From: Synergistaceae bacterium
GTDB lineage: Bacteria; Synergistota; Synergistia; Synergistales; Aminithiophilaceae
Length of the DNA: 64,000 bases
NCBI GenBank assembly: GCA_016756725.1
Contig: JAESII010000004.1
Coordinates: 661,482-725,481, forward strand
Direction: 5' to 3'
A model generated the notes under the pieces. It ran no database searches, was not told the origin of the DNA, and saw nothing but the letters and a program-made list of their open reading frames with translations. This document shows, in pieces, positions 43,268 through 51,138 of this stretch (the first letter of the stretch is position 1; the number at the start of each line of letters is the position of its first letter). A program made the position numbers and the translations under genes.

Positions 43268-44458
43268 TCAGGCCTCCTTCGCCTTTTCCTTCAGAAAGTC
43301 CTCCCAGAGGGGAGACATGGCCCGCCGCCTGGCGACGATCTCCGTCAGCGCCTCGACGACGCGGTCCACCTCTTCTTCCGTCGACGTCTTGCCCAGAGTG
43401 AGCCGAACCGATCCGTGAGCCTCCTCATGGGAGAGCCCCATGGCCATCAGCACGTGGGAGGGATCGAGAGAGGCCGAAGCGCAGGCGCTCCCCGTCGAGG
43501 CGGCGATCCCCGCAAGGTCGAGGTCGAGAAGGAGCGTTTCCCCTTCGACGCCGACGAAGCTCATGTTGACGTTGTTGGGCAGCCGCCCCATTCCTTCGGG
43601 GCCGTTGAGACGGGCGTAGGGGATGGCTTCGCGAAGGCCGGCGATGAGGCGGTCCCGCAAGGCCGAGAGGCGCTGCCGTTCGGATTCCATCTCGGCCATG
43701 GCCAGCTCGGCGGCCTTGCCCATGCCGACAATGAGGGGGACGTTCTCCGTTCCGGCCCGGCGGCCCTTCTCCTGGCCGCCGCCGTGAACGAGGTTCTCCA
43801 GGACGACGCCCTTGCGGATGAAGAGCGCTCCCACGCCCTTGGGGCCGTAGAACTTGTGGGCCGCCATGGAAAGAAGGTCGATCTTGAGGGTCTCCACGTC
43901 GATGGGCACGTGGGTCACGGCCTGGACCGCATCGGTGTGAAAGAGGATCCCCTTCTCCCGGCAGAGGGCTCCCAGTTCGGCGATGGGCTGGATGGCTCCC
44001 ACCTCGTTGTTGGCGAACATGACTGAAAGGAGGATCGTATCCTCCCGGAGGGCGGCCCGGACGTCGTCGAGACGGACCCGTCCCTTCGCGTCGACGGGCA
44101 GGTAGGTCACGTCGAAGCCGTTCCGCTCCAGGAAGTGTGCCGTCTCGAGGATGGCCTTGTGCTCCACGGCTGTCGTGATGACATGCCGTCCCTTGCGTCG
44201 CGGCGCGAAGGCCGCTCCCTTGAGGGCCCAGTTGTCGGCCTCGCTGCCGCTGCCGGTGAAGAAGATCTCCTCCGGCCTGGCGCCGATGGCTGCCGCCACT
44301 TGGGCTCTGGCTTCGGCCAGGGCCCGGCGGTTTCCGTCGGAGCGGGAGTAAAGCGACGAGGGGTTCTCAAAGGACTGGCTGAAAAAGGGCACCATCGCCT
44401 CGACCACTTCCGGAGCCGTAAAGGTCGTCGCCGCATAATCCATGTAGATCGTCTTCAT
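43268..44458 (-). CDS. iscS: Cysteine desulfurase, NifS/IscS type
   Basis: 396 residues. PLP-binding Lys in SMAAHKFYGPKG (near 203), His in TTAVEHKAI (near 99) and the catalytic Cys in STGSACASASLDPSHVL (near 325). Takes sulfur from cysteine for Fe-S assembly on IscU. The start codon directly adjoins the iscR stop. The short loop after the catalytic Cys resembles the NifS/IscS group. Confidence 0.93.
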   Translation of the reverse strand: MKTIYMDYAATTFTAPEVVEAMVPFFSQSFENPSSLYSRSDGNRRALAEARAQVAAAIGARPEEIFFTGSGSEADNWALKGAAFAPRRKGRHVITTAVEHKAILETAHFLERNGFDVTYLPVDAKGRVRLDDVRAALREDTILLSVMFANNEVGAIQPIAELGALCREKGILFHTDAVQAVTHVPIDVETLKIDLLSMAAHKFYGPKGVGALFIRKGVVLENLVHGGGQEKGRRAGTENVPLIVGMGKAAELAMAEMESERQRLSALRDRLIAGLREAIPYARLNGPEGMGRLPNNVNMSFVGVEGETLLLDLDLAGIAASTGSACASASLDPSHVLMAMGLSHEEAHGSVRLTLGKTSTEEEVDRVVEALTEIVARRRAMSPLWEDFLKEKAKEA

Positions 44459-44881
44459 CTATATCCCTCCCTCGGGATGATTTCCGTCGTTGACGAGATC
44501 CTGGAGCGTCGTCGCCGAAAGGACCTGCTCGATGCCTGCCTGAAGCCTTGTCCAGAGTCCGCCGGCAGGGCAGGTCTCGCGCCGTTGGCAGCCCCTGCCG
44601 GTATCGCAGTCGGAAAAACGGATGGGGCCGTCAAGAATCTCGACGATCTCGCCGACGGTGATCAAATCGGCCGGCCGGGCCAGACGGTAGCCCCCCTGGA
44701 CGCCCCGGACGGACTCGATCAGTTCGGACCGGCGCAGGAGGCCCAGCAGCTTTTCCAGGTAGGGCTCGGACAGGGACTGCCTGGCGGCGATCTCCTTAAG
44801 GGGGACGGGAAGACCGTCGTCGCACCGGGCCAGATCGATCATTGCCCTCAGGCCGTAGCGTGTCTTCGTCGACAGCTTCAT
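44459..44881 (-). CDS. iscR: Rrf2-family Fe-S regulator, IscR-like
   Basis: 140 residues. N-terminal winged helix (STKTRYGLRAMIDLA.., LKEIAARQSLSEPYLEKLL) and a cluster motif CDTGRGCQRRETC, i.e. Cys-x5-Cys-x5-Cys as in IscR. GVQGGYRLARP is the typical wing. ATG at 44881; the longer frame to 44932 lacks a ribosome site. Probably senses Fe-S status and represses its own operon through the site at 44895-44919. Confidence 0.92.
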   Translation of the reverse strand: MKLSTKTRYGLRAMIDLARCDDGLPVPLKEIAARQSLSEPYLEKLLGLLRRSELIESVRGVQGGYRLARPADLITVGEIVEILDGPIRFSDCDTGRGCQRRETCPAGGLWTRLQAGIEQVLSATTLQDLVNDGNHPEGGI

Positions 44882-44894
44882 CGTCTCACCTCCT

Positions 44895-44957
44895 ATACCC
44901 AACCATTTATGTCGGATTTTGCGCCACCACAATACCTCCCCCGACGGAGTCTGTCAA
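44895..44957 (-). promoter_or_regulatory. isc operon promoter with IscR-like site
   Basis: On the minus strand: TTGACA (complement of 44952-44957), 17 bases, TATTGT (complement of 44929-44934). Downstream, 44895-44919 reads ATACCCAACCATTTATGTCG.. and agrees with roughly 19 of 25 positions of the E. coli type-1 IscR motif as remembered. The site lies where it would block transcription. Confidence 0.7.
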
Positions 44958-45070
44958 GGGACGGAGTTCGGTCTTCCTGTCTCCGGCGGCCGTCCTCGAG
45001 GCGCCGAAGGCCCTTCGGGTTTAACCCCTGTCGGGCAAGATCCCACGTTTTGGAAGTCTCCCCGAGCCGT

Positions 45071-45114
45071 GACGGGAAAGGCCCCCGAATCGAACTTCGG
45101 GGGCCTTTCCCGTC
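45071..45114. terminator. Stem-loop, 19-bp perfect stem
   Basis: GACGGGAAAGGCCCCCGAA (45071-45089), loop TCGAAC, complement at 45096-45114. No clear upstream gene uses it. The stretch 44958-45070 has no convincing gene. Confidence 0.65.
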
Positions 45115-45115
45115 A

Positions 45116-45268
45116 ATGGAAGACTATCTGCGCGTTCTGGCGCGAGATCAGGGGATCTTGAGGCCCTTGGTTTCTCATGAGACAAAGGAGGATTTCATTG
45201 TTCTGAAAGAAGGGGCAAGGGTTTATTTTGGGACGGAGATCTCTTTTGAAGTTTCTTCCTCTGGCTAA
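45116..45268 (+). CDS. Possible 50-residue protein
   Basis: ATG at 45116 just after the stem-loop, ending at TAA. Composition is balanced (EDYLRVLARDQGIL.. ..EGARVYFGTEISFEV) and more AT-rich than its surroundings, but there is no ribosome site and no promoter is seen. It could be a remnant of a longer gene. Not recognised. Confidence 0.25.
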   Translation: MEDYLRVLARDQGILRPLVSHETKEDFIVLKEGARVYFGTEISFEVSSSG

Positions 45269-45331
45269 AGCTGGCCGACCGATATTGACTCCAATTTCCG
45301 TCGGCCAGTTTGATAAAAGGTGTTGTGGTCG

Positions 45332-45490
45332 CTAGGCTGATTTGTCCTGTTTTTCGGAGAGATCGCAAGTTGCCTTCATCGCCTCCACGTAACCCAGGGC
45401 AATTTCCCCCCAGTCTTCGCAGCAGCTGCGGTATTTCTCCCGCTCCTCGTCTCCCCTGTCATCTCGGGATTGTTCTCTCCGGCGGTTCAT
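45332..45490 (-). CDS. Small cysteine-containing protein downstream of paaK
   Basis: 52 residues, start ATG at 45490 with GAGAGGAGG about 8 bases before it, stop TAG at 45332-45334. A highly charged N-terminus (NRRREQSRDDRGDEEREKY) precedes a helical part with RSCCEDWGEIALGYVEAMKATC, giving a CC pair and a later Cys. It follows the phenylacetate-CoA ligase gene by 76 bases on the same strand, so co-transcription is likely. An inverted repeat (45271-45279 / 45300-45308) may end the transcript. Not recognised; possibly a metal-binding or regulatory peptide. Confidence 0.55.
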   Translation of the reverse strand: MNRRREQSRDDRGDEEREKYRSCCEDWGEIALGYVEAMKATCDLSEKQDKSA

Positions 45491-45566
45491 GGCAGCGCCT
45501 CCTCTCGGCTCAGCTCTTTCCTGTTTCTTTACTTATGAATTGGGTGACGGAAAAAGACGATGGTTT

Positions 45567-46802
45567 TCAGGCGACGTTGCGGATGCGGGCGGCCTTTCCC
45601 TCCGATCGGCTCAGGCTGCCCGGCTCGACGAGGCGGAATCCGACGCGGACGCCCAGCAGTCCCAGCAGTTCCTGCTGGCTTCGCCTGGCCAGGAGGGCGG
45701 CCGCGTCACGGTTCAGGTGATCGGAGGGTTCGCAGCAGACGGTGAGTTCCTTCAGTCCCTCGCGGTCGCTCACTTCCAGCAGGTAGTGGAGGGAGAGTCC
45801 GTCGACGCGGCCCAGGGCCGTTTCGACCTGGGAGGGGTAGACGTTGACGCCGCGGATGATGAGCATGTCGTCGCTGCGGCCCCGGATGCGGGCGATGCGC
45901 GTTCCCCCGCGGCCGCAGGCGCAGCGGCCCGGAAGGATGCGGGTGATGTCCCGGGTGCGGTAGCGGAGGAGGGGCATGCCCTCCTTGCCCAGGGTGGTCA
46001 GGACCAGCTCCCCCTCTTCTCCTTCGGGGAGGGGTTCGCCCGTCTCGGGGTCGATGATTTCGGCGTGGAAGAGGCCGTCTTCGAGGTGCAGGCCCTGCTG
46101 ATGGGCGCATTCGACGGCGACGCCGGGGCCCATGACTTCCGAGAGGCCGTAGATGTCGATGGCGGTGATGCCCAGGCGGTTTTCTATCTTGCGGCGAAGC
46201 TCTTCCGACCAGGGCTCGGCGCCGAAGATGCCGAGGCGGAGGTTGAGCTTGAGCCCCTTCTCGTCGATGAGGTCGGCCAGATGAAGGGCGTAGGAGGGCG
46301 TGCAGGCGATGACCGTCGTGCCCAGGTCCTGCATGAGCAGGAGCTGGCGCTCGGAGAAGCCTCCCGAGGCGGGGATGACCGTGGCTCCCAGGGCCTGGGC
46401 CCCGTCGTGGATTCCCAGGCCGCCTGTGAAAAGGCCGTAGCCGAAGGCGATCTGGACGATGTCGTCGGGACGGACGCCGGCCGTGGCCATGCAGTTTTTC
46501 ACCGCTTCGGCCCAGGCGTCGAGGTCCCTGCGGGTGTAGCCGACGACGGTGGGCTTTCCCGTCGTGCCCGACGAGACGTGGAGGCGGGCCAGCTCGGTGC
46601 GGTCGCAGGCAAGCAGCCCGTAGGGGTAGTTGTCGCGGAGATCCTGCTTGACGGTGAAGGGGAAGCGGCGCAGGTCGTCGAGGCTCCGGAAGTCTTCGGG
46701 AGTGACGCCCCTGTCGTTCATCCGTTCGCGGTAAAGAGGCACCCGGGCGTGGAGCTTCTCGATGAGGCTGCGAAGTGCGGTCGTTCTTTCCTCTGCGTTC
46801 AT
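45567..46802 (-). CDS. paaK: Phenylacetate-CoA ligase
   Basis: 411 residues, slightly shorter than aerobic PaaK but typical of anaerobes. AMP-binding P-loop VSSGTTGKPTVVGYTRRD (near 77), the GAEPWSEELR segment (near 195), IYGLSEVMGPGV (near 222) and RGRSDDMLIIRGVNVYPSQ (near 315) define the family. Forms aryl-acetyl-CoA from aryl acetate and ATP. In anaerobes it works with indolepyruvate ferredoxin oxidoreductase, either making ATP from aromatic amino acids or, in reverse, salvaging aryl acids into them. Preceded by a leader peptide and terminator. That oxidoreductase is not in this window. Confidence 0.92.
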   Translation of the reverse strand: MNAEERTTALRSLIEKLHARVPLYRERMNDRGVTPEDFRSLDDLRRFPFTVKQDLRDNYPYGLLACDRTELARLHVSSGTTGKPTVVGYTRRDLDAWAEAVKNCMATAGVRPDDIVQIAFGYGLFTGGLGIHDGAQALGATVIPASGGFSERQLLLMQDLGTTVIACTPSYALHLADLIDEKGLKLNLRLGIFGAEPWSEELRRKIENRLGITAIDIYGLSEVMGPGVAVECAHQQGLHLEDGLFHAEIIDPETGEPLPEGEEGELVLTTLGKEGMPLLRYRTRDITRILPGRCACGRGGTRIARIRGRSDDMLIIRGVNVYPSQVETALGRVDGLSLHYLLEVSDREGLKELTVCCEPSDHLNRDAAALLARRSQQELLGLLGVRVGFRLVEPGSLSRSEGKAARIRNVA

Positions 46803-46854
46803 GTCTTTTCCTCCTCGGCAGTCGGTCAGGCTCGGCCTGGTCAGGATACAAAAA

Positions 46855-46882
46855 AAGGGCCCTCACCTCGGTGAGGGCCCTT
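46855..46882 (-). terminator. Terminator/attenuator in the paaK leader
   Basis: On the minus strand: AAGGGCCCTCACC, 2-base loop, GGTGAGGGCCCTT followed by a run of T (eight in total). It lies before paaK, within its leader, 25 bases after the leader peptide's stop codon. Small hairpins at 46887-46901 and 46901-46912 precede it and could act as pause or competing structures. Confidence 0.82.
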
Positions 46883-46906
46883 CGCTCGCTGGAGTTCAGC
46901 GCGTCT

Positions 46907-46978
46907 TCACGCCGACCCCGGAGCGGGACCCGCGTTGGTAAAGGAGAACACCATGGAGAAGACGCTGGAACGTGACAT
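46907..46978 (-). CDS. Phe-containing leader peptide of paaK
   Basis: 23 codons, reading MSRSSVFSMVFSFTN.. to TGA at 46907-46909. GGAGG lies seven bases before the ATG. Three Phe codons (TTC, TTC, TTT) fall within seven positions. With the terminator behind it and paaK after that, this has the arrangement of ribosome-mediated attenuation controlled by charged tRNA-Phe. No T-box motif is visible. The alternative antiterminator pairing was not worked out, so the mechanism is inferred. Confidence 0.6.
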   Translation of the reverse strand: MSRSSVFSMVFSFTNAGPAPGSA

Positions 46979-47035
46979 TCAAATTCCTCCAGAATACCGT
47001 CAGTCTCGGCACCAGGGCCGGAACGGATTGGAAAG

Positions 47036-47065
47036 TTTATAGCACGGCCTGTCCGCTGCGGTCAA
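47036..47065 (-). promoter_or_regulatory. paaK leader promoter
   Basis: On the minus strand: TTGACC (complement of 47060-47065), 18 bases, TATAAA (complement of 47036-47041). Transcription would start about 50 bases before the leader ATG. Confidence 0.7.
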
Positions 47066-47088
47066 GGGCCAATTTTGTTCCTCTCCCC

Positions 47089-47117
47089 TTGTGGACTCTC
47101 CCTACGGGCAGTATATT
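47089..47117 (+). promoter_or_regulatory. Promoter of the amino-acid binding-protein gene
   Basis: TTGTGG (47089-47094), 17 bases, TATATT (47112-47117). It is back-to-back with the paaK leader promoter. Confidence 0.7.
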
Positions 47118-47172
47118 AAATGTAATCCTCATGTCCCGAAGCCTTCCCAGAACCGCGAAAGGAGAGATTGTG

Positions 47173-47901
47173 ATGAAAGGCTGTCTAGCAGCTCTCCTCT
47201 GCCTTTGCTGTCTTTTTGCCGTCCCGGCCTCGGCCCAGACGGTGCGGGTGGGAACGGAGAGCACCTACCCCCCCTACGAGTTCCGCGACGCGTCGGGAGC
47301 CCTCGTCGGCTTCGACATCGATCTCGTCAAGCTCCTGGCCGATCGGCTGGACTGGAAGATCCGGTGGGTCGAGATGCCCTTCGATGCCCTCATTCCCGCC
47401 CTGGAAGAGGGAGAGATCGACCTCATCGCCGCCTGTCTGAGCTGCACGCCGGAGCGGGCCGCCCGGGTGGCCTTTTCTGATCCCTATGAGATCACGCCGA
47501 GCACCTTCGTCGTCGGGGACGGTTTTTTCCCGACCGGCCCGGCGTCGCTCAAGGGGAAGGTCGTGGCCGTTCAGCCGGGAACGGCTGAGGATCGCTACAT
47601 CCGTGATCTCGGCACCCCACTGCGGGCCCCCTATGACCGTCTCGACGAGGCCTTTGCCGCTCTCGCCGCGGGAACGGTCGACGCCGTCTTCGTCGATGAT
47701 CCCGTGGCGCGGAGCTACATCAAGAACTGGAAGGACCCGAACACCTTCCGCCGTGCCTTCAGCCTCAAGCTCGTCGGCGCCGAGAAGGCCCTTGCCGTGA
47801 AAAAGAGCGCCGGTGACTTCATCGACGACATCAACAGGGTCCTCCTGCTTCTGCGGGAGGACGGGAGCCTTGCCGAGCTGGAGAGGCGCTGGAAACGATG
47901 A
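47173..47901 (+). CDS. Amino-acid ABC transporter binding protein (SBP type 3)
   Basis: 242 residues. Signal peptide (MKGCLAALLCLCCLFAV.., cleavage near ASA-QT), then the SBP_bac_3 pattern: VRVGTESTYPPYEFRDASG, GFDIDLVKLLADRL, and the Arg-containing CTPERAARVAFSDPY that binds the amino-acid carboxylate. ATG at 47173 follows AAAGGAGAG. No permease or ATPase gene is adjacent, so it must use a complex encoded elsewhere. Its back-to-back promoter with paaK suggests a possible link to aromatic amino-acid supply (inference). Confidence 0.88.
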   Translation: MKGCLAALLCLCCLFAVPASAQTVRVGTESTYPPYEFRDASGALVGFDIDLVKLLADRLDWKIRWVEMPFDALIPALEEGEIDLIAACLSCTPERAARVAFSDPYEITPSTFVVGDGFFPTGPASLKGKVVAVQPGTAEDRYIRDLGTPLRAPYDRLDEAFAALAAGTVDAVFVDDPVARSYIKNWKDPNTFRRAFSLKLVGAEKALAVKKSAGDFIDDINRVLLLLREDGSLAELERRWKR

Positions 47902-47917
47902 AGTTCTCCTCTTTCTT

Positions 47918-47975
47918 TTGATTTCATTTCCCATCTGGTTTATCATGAGGACAGGATAGTTCGAGATAGCGAACT
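47918..47975 (+). promoter_or_regulatory. Encapsulin operon promoter and inverted repeat
   Basis: TTGATT (47918-47923), 17 bases, TATCAT (47941-47946). The inverted repeat AGTTCG-AGATAG-CGAACT (47958-47975) starts 11 bases after the -10 and could be the operator of an iron or stress regulator. Confidence 0.7.
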
Positions 47976-47993
47976 GGAAGGAGGTCTTTAGGG

Positions 47994-48344
47994 ATGTATC
48001 ACGAACCGGTAACGGAACTGACCCCGGAGGCGCGCGACATCGTTCGCGCCCTGAACAGCCTCAAGGAGGAAATCGAGGCCGTCGATTGGTACCATCAGCG
48101 CATGGTCGCCAGCAAGGACGAATCCATCAAGGCCATCCTGAAACACAACCGCGACGAAGAGATCGAGCACGCCTGCATGATGATCGAATGGCTCCGCCGC
48201 GTTATGCCCGAGTTTGACGAAGAACTCCGGACCTACCTCTTTACCGACGCCCCCATCACCGAAGTCGAGGAGGGCGGCGGCGAGGGCGGAAGCGTCTCGT
48301 CGTCAGGCGGACGCGGTCTCGGTATCGGCAAGCTGGGCCGGTAG
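47994..48344 (+). CDS. Encapsulated ferritin-like protein (EncFtn)
   Basis: 116 residues. Two short helices with EAVDWYHQRMVAS (near 28-40) and HNRDEEIEHACMMIEWLRR (about 51-69) contain the Glu, Glu and His ferroxidase ligands of EncFtn proteins, which form a decameric ring that oxidises Fe(II). LRTYLFTDAPITEVEE matches the family. After a Gly/Ser linker the C-terminus GGRGLGIGKLGR is an encapsulin cargo-loading peptide. AAGGAGG precedes the ATG. It lies 29 bases upstream of the shell gene, the usual cargo-shell order. Confidence 0.93.
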   Translation: MYHEPVTELTPEARDIVRALNSLKEEIEAVDWYHQRMVASKDESIKAILKHNRDEEIEHACMMIEWLRRVMPEFDEELRTYLFTDAPITEVEEGGGEGGSVSSSGGRGLGIGKLGR

Positions 48345-48373
48345 GTTTTTCCCCGAAGGGAGGCATCGATTCC

Positions 48374-49177
48374 ATGGACATTCTTAAGCGTTCACTGGCT
48401 CCGATCTCCGCCGCAGCCTGGGCGGAAATCGACGAACAGGCCGTCAGGGCCCTCAAGGCCCATCTCTCGGGGCGCCGCTTCGTCGACGTCACCGGCCCCT
48501 TGGGTTGGGACTACGCCGCCGTTCCCCTGGGCAGACTGAACCTGCCTGAGGGAAGCTGCGACAAGGAGGACGTCTGCTTCGGCGTCCACGCCGTTCAGCC
48601 CCTCGTCGAGGCCCGGGTCAGCTTCGAGCTCGATCGCTGGGAGCTCGACAACATCGAACGGGGGGCCAAGGACCCAGAGCTGGCCCCCGTCGTCGAGGCG
48701 GCGAAGAAGATGGCCCGCTTCGAGGAGAAGGCCATCTACGAGGGCTTCGAGAAGGGGTGCATCGTCGGCCTCGTCGAGGCCGGCGAAGAGCGGGCCATGG
48801 ACCTCTGCTGCGATTCGGGAGCGGAGATCCTGTCGACTCTGGCCAAAGCCGTCCGTCGTCTCCAGGACGAGGCCGTCGAGGGGCCCTACGCCCTCGTCGC
48901 CGGGCCGGCCCTCTGGGACGTTCTCCAGACCCGCTCGGAGGGCTACCCCCTGCGCAAGCGCGTCGAATCCCTCGTCGACGAGATCATTCTGGCTCCCCAC
49001 TTCGAAGGGGCTCTCGTCGTCTCCCTCCGGGGCGGCGATTTCGAGCTCGTCGTCGGTCAGGATTACTCCATCGGCTTCGAGGAGGCGAGTAACGGCAAGG
49101 TCCGTTTCTTCCTCTCCGAATCCTTCACCTTCCGGGTCATCGACCCGGCCGCCGTCGTCCCCCTCAAGCTCGCCTAG
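48374..49177 (+). CDS. Encapsulin shell protein, family 1
   Basis: 267 residues with the HK97-like fold pattern of family-1 encapsulins (linocin M18): MDILKRSLAPISAAAWAEID, GRRFVDVTGPLGWDYAAVPLG, ..RWELDNIERGAKDPEL.., PYALVAGPALWDVLQ (P-domain/A-domain segment) and a late VGQDYSIGFEEA..RFFLSESFTFRV. Shells of this class house ferritin-like cargo and store iron away from the cytosol. GGGAGG lies about 10 bases before the start codon. Ends the operon; terminator at 49198. Confidence 0.94.
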   Translation: MDILKRSLAPISAAAWAEIDEQAVRALKAHLSGRRFVDVTGPLGWDYAAVPLGRLNLPEGSCDKEDVCFGVHAVQPLVEARVSFELDRWELDNIERGAKDPELAPVVEAAKKMARFEEKAIYEGFEKGCIVGLVEAGEERAMDLCCDSGAEILSTLAKAVRRLQDEAVEGPYALVAGPALWDVLQTRSEGYPLRKRVESLVDEIILAPHFEGALVVSLRGGDFELVVGQDYSIGFEEASNGKVRFFLSESFTFRVIDPAAVVPLKLA

Positions 49178-49197
49178 GGCGGCCCGGACGGAGTAGC

Positions 49198-49243
49198 GAC
49201 ATCAAAGGGGGCTGCGCCTGAGGGCGCAGCCCCCTTTGATGTC
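49198..49243. terminator. Terminator, 21-bp perfect stem
   Basis: Arms 49198-49218 and 49223-49243 around TGAG. Directly follows the encapsulin gene. The 49244-49372 gap is AT-rich and carries the ribosome site of the next gene. Confidence 0.85.
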
Positions 49244-49372
49244 GTGCAGCATGAAATAAGGGAACCTGATAGAACAGATAAAAAACAAAAGGAGAGGAAG
49301 GGTTCGGCAAAATCAAAAATCGTCGGTCCGGATGAGAGACACATGAATGCCATGAGGAGGGATCGCTGAAAG

Positions 49373-51070
49373 ATGAAAAACAAGAAAGTTGCCCGTTCCG
49401 TTCGTCGCCTGGCACTGGCCTTTCTTCTGGTTGCCCTCGTCGTTGCCCAGGCCTTCGGTTGCACGTCGGTCTTCGTCGGGAAAGAGGCCTCGGCGACGGG
49501 AAATGTCCTCATCGCCCGCAACGAAGACTACAGAGCAGGCTGGGCCAAACATTTCATCATCAACGAAGCAGTCGACGTCGCCAGCGGTGACGTCCAGGAG
49601 TTCTGGAGCGGCATGACTCTAGGCTACCCCGAAGGCATGACGCGGACGCTGAAGTATTTTTCCGTTCCCGATTGGGTCTATGACGTCGACGAGGAATGGG
49701 TTCCCATGGACGAGGTGGGCATCAATGAGGCCGGTGTGGCCGTCTCGGCGACGGAGACACAGCGTCAGAATGAGGCGGCGGCGGCCATTAATCCTGAAGA
49801 CGGCTTCATCGAGGAAGCCCAGATTCCGTCCATCATCCTCCCTCGGGCCCGAACGGCCCGTGAGGGCGTGGAGATTTTCGGAGCCGCCATGGATGCCTTC
49901 GGAGCCATGGAGTCAGGCGGTTTCGCCATCGCCGACAAGGACGAAGTCTGGTACATCGAGTACTCGGGCCATCTCTGGGCGGCGGCGAGGATTCCCGATG
50001 ACAGCTACATCATCGTCCCCAACGAGAACGTTCTTTCCAATTACAATCCCTTCGACGAAGAAAACTTCATGGGATCGGACAACATCCTCGCTTTGGCGCG
50101 GGAGCATGAACTTCTCTCAGCAAGCCAGATGACCGACGAGTTTGTCCGGGTTTACGGCTTCAATTTCGCCAAGGCCTACGGCCAGATCGGCGATTTCTCA
50201 GGCAACGGGGTCCGAGTCTGGTGGGGCCACCGACATTTCACTCCCTCTCTTGTCCAGAGGCCTGAGCTGGAGCAGTACCCCTTCTTGATGCAGCCTGACG
50301 AGAAAATCACGAAAAAGGCCATCATGGATTTTCTTCAATCCGCCAACTATGACGACACGGTCTATGAAAACTCCAATCCCGGCGTGAGGGACATCGCCCG
50401 TCCTATCGCCGTCCGGTCAACGTTGGAATCTCATGTCGTCGAGATGGGGGAGGATGACGAGACGCCTGGAGCCATCGGCAATGTCCTCTGGCTGGCCATG
50501 GGCAATTCCCACGGAAGCGTCTACCTTCCTTTCTGTGCCGGAATCACGGAAATCCCCGAGCCCTACAGCAGAGGAACGGACGAGAGGGACGATGATTCCG
50601 CCTTTTGGACCTTCTATGGCCCTGTCGCTGACGCCCAGGCCTATGACGATGAACATGGGACACGACTGTGGCAGGCTCTCCAGGATTACTGGAGCCCCTA
50701 TCAGGAGGCCCTGATCGCGTCTCATGCCGATTTCGTCGCTTCTGCCCGGGCAAAATGGCGGGGGCTTCAGTCCTCGGCCGATTCTTCGGAGCTCGCGGCC
50801 TACCTGAATGGCCAGGGACGGGTCTTCTTCGAGGCCGCTGCCGAGACTGCGGCCGATCTCGGCGAGGCTCTGGCCGAGGCGATTGCCGAAGGTGAAGGGG
50901 CATCGATCGATTTCGCCCCGGCCTATCGAGAGGGAGATGCCCCCCTGGCCGAGGACGTGGAAGGTTACGTCCCCACAGGCGGATCCTCCGGAGGCTGTGC
51001 TGCGGGAGCCTTTGCTCCGGCGACATTGCTTCTGCTCCTTCCCCTGGCCTTCGCTTTCCGCCGCCGCTAG
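49373..51070 (+). CDS. C69-family dipeptidase with Synergist-CTERM-like tail
   Basis: 565 residues. Signal peptide (about 1-29), then mature Cys at FGCTSVFVGKEAS, the N-terminal nucleophile of peptidase C69 (PepD-like). Family segments include NVLIARNEDY, EVGINEAGVAVSATET and DKDEVWYIEYSGHLWAA. The C-terminus has SSGGCAAGAFAP, a hydrophobic stretch and FRRR, matching the Synergist-CTERM sorting tail known from Synergistetes. This predicts surface or envelope anchoring after processing at the Cys motif. A secreted dipeptidase fits amino-acid fermentation. AGGAGGG precedes the ATG at 49373. Confidence 0.9.
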   Translation: MKNKKVARSVRRLALAFLLVALVVAQAFGCTSVFVGKEASATGNVLIARNEDYRAGWAKHFIINEAVDVASGDVQEFWSGMTLGYPEGMTRTLKYFSVPDWVYDVDEEWVPMDEVGINEAGVAVSATETQRQNEAAAAINPEDGFIEEAQIPSIILPRARTAREGVEIFGAAMDAFGAMESGGFAIADKDEVWYIEYSGHLWAAARIPDDSYIIVPNENVLSNYNPFDEENFMGSDNILALAREHELLSASQMTDEFVRVYGFNFAKAYGQIGDFSGNGVRVWWGHRHFTPSLVQRPELEQYPFLMQPDEKITKKAIMDFLQSANYDDTVYENSNPGVRDIARPIAVRSTLESHVVEMGEDDETPGAIGNVLWLAMGNSHGSVYLPFCAGITEIPEPYSRGTDERDDDSAFWTFYGPVADAQAYDDEHGTRLWQALQDYWSPYQEALIASHADFVASARAKWRGLQSSADSSELAAYLNGQGRVFFEAAAETAADLGEALAEAIAEGEGASIDFAPAYREGDAPLAEDVEGYVPTGGSSGGCAAGAFAPATLLLLLPLAFAFRRR

Positions 51071-51083
51071 AGGAGAAACCGGC

Positions 51084-51127
51084 GACGCAGGAAGGGCCGG
51101 TCCCTAGGGACCGGCCCTTCCTGCGTC
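51084..51127. terminator. Bidirectional terminator, 22-bp perfect palindrome
   Basis: 44 bases fully self-complementary, centred on CCCTAGGG, between the convergent C69 peptidase and flavoprotein genes. Confidence 0.85.
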
Positions 51128-51138
51128 CTCTGTCGTCG

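Noticed and set aside
46803-46978. T-box riboswitch before paaK
   Set aside because: No T-box consensus or specifier stem seen. A leader peptide with Phe codons explains the terminator better.
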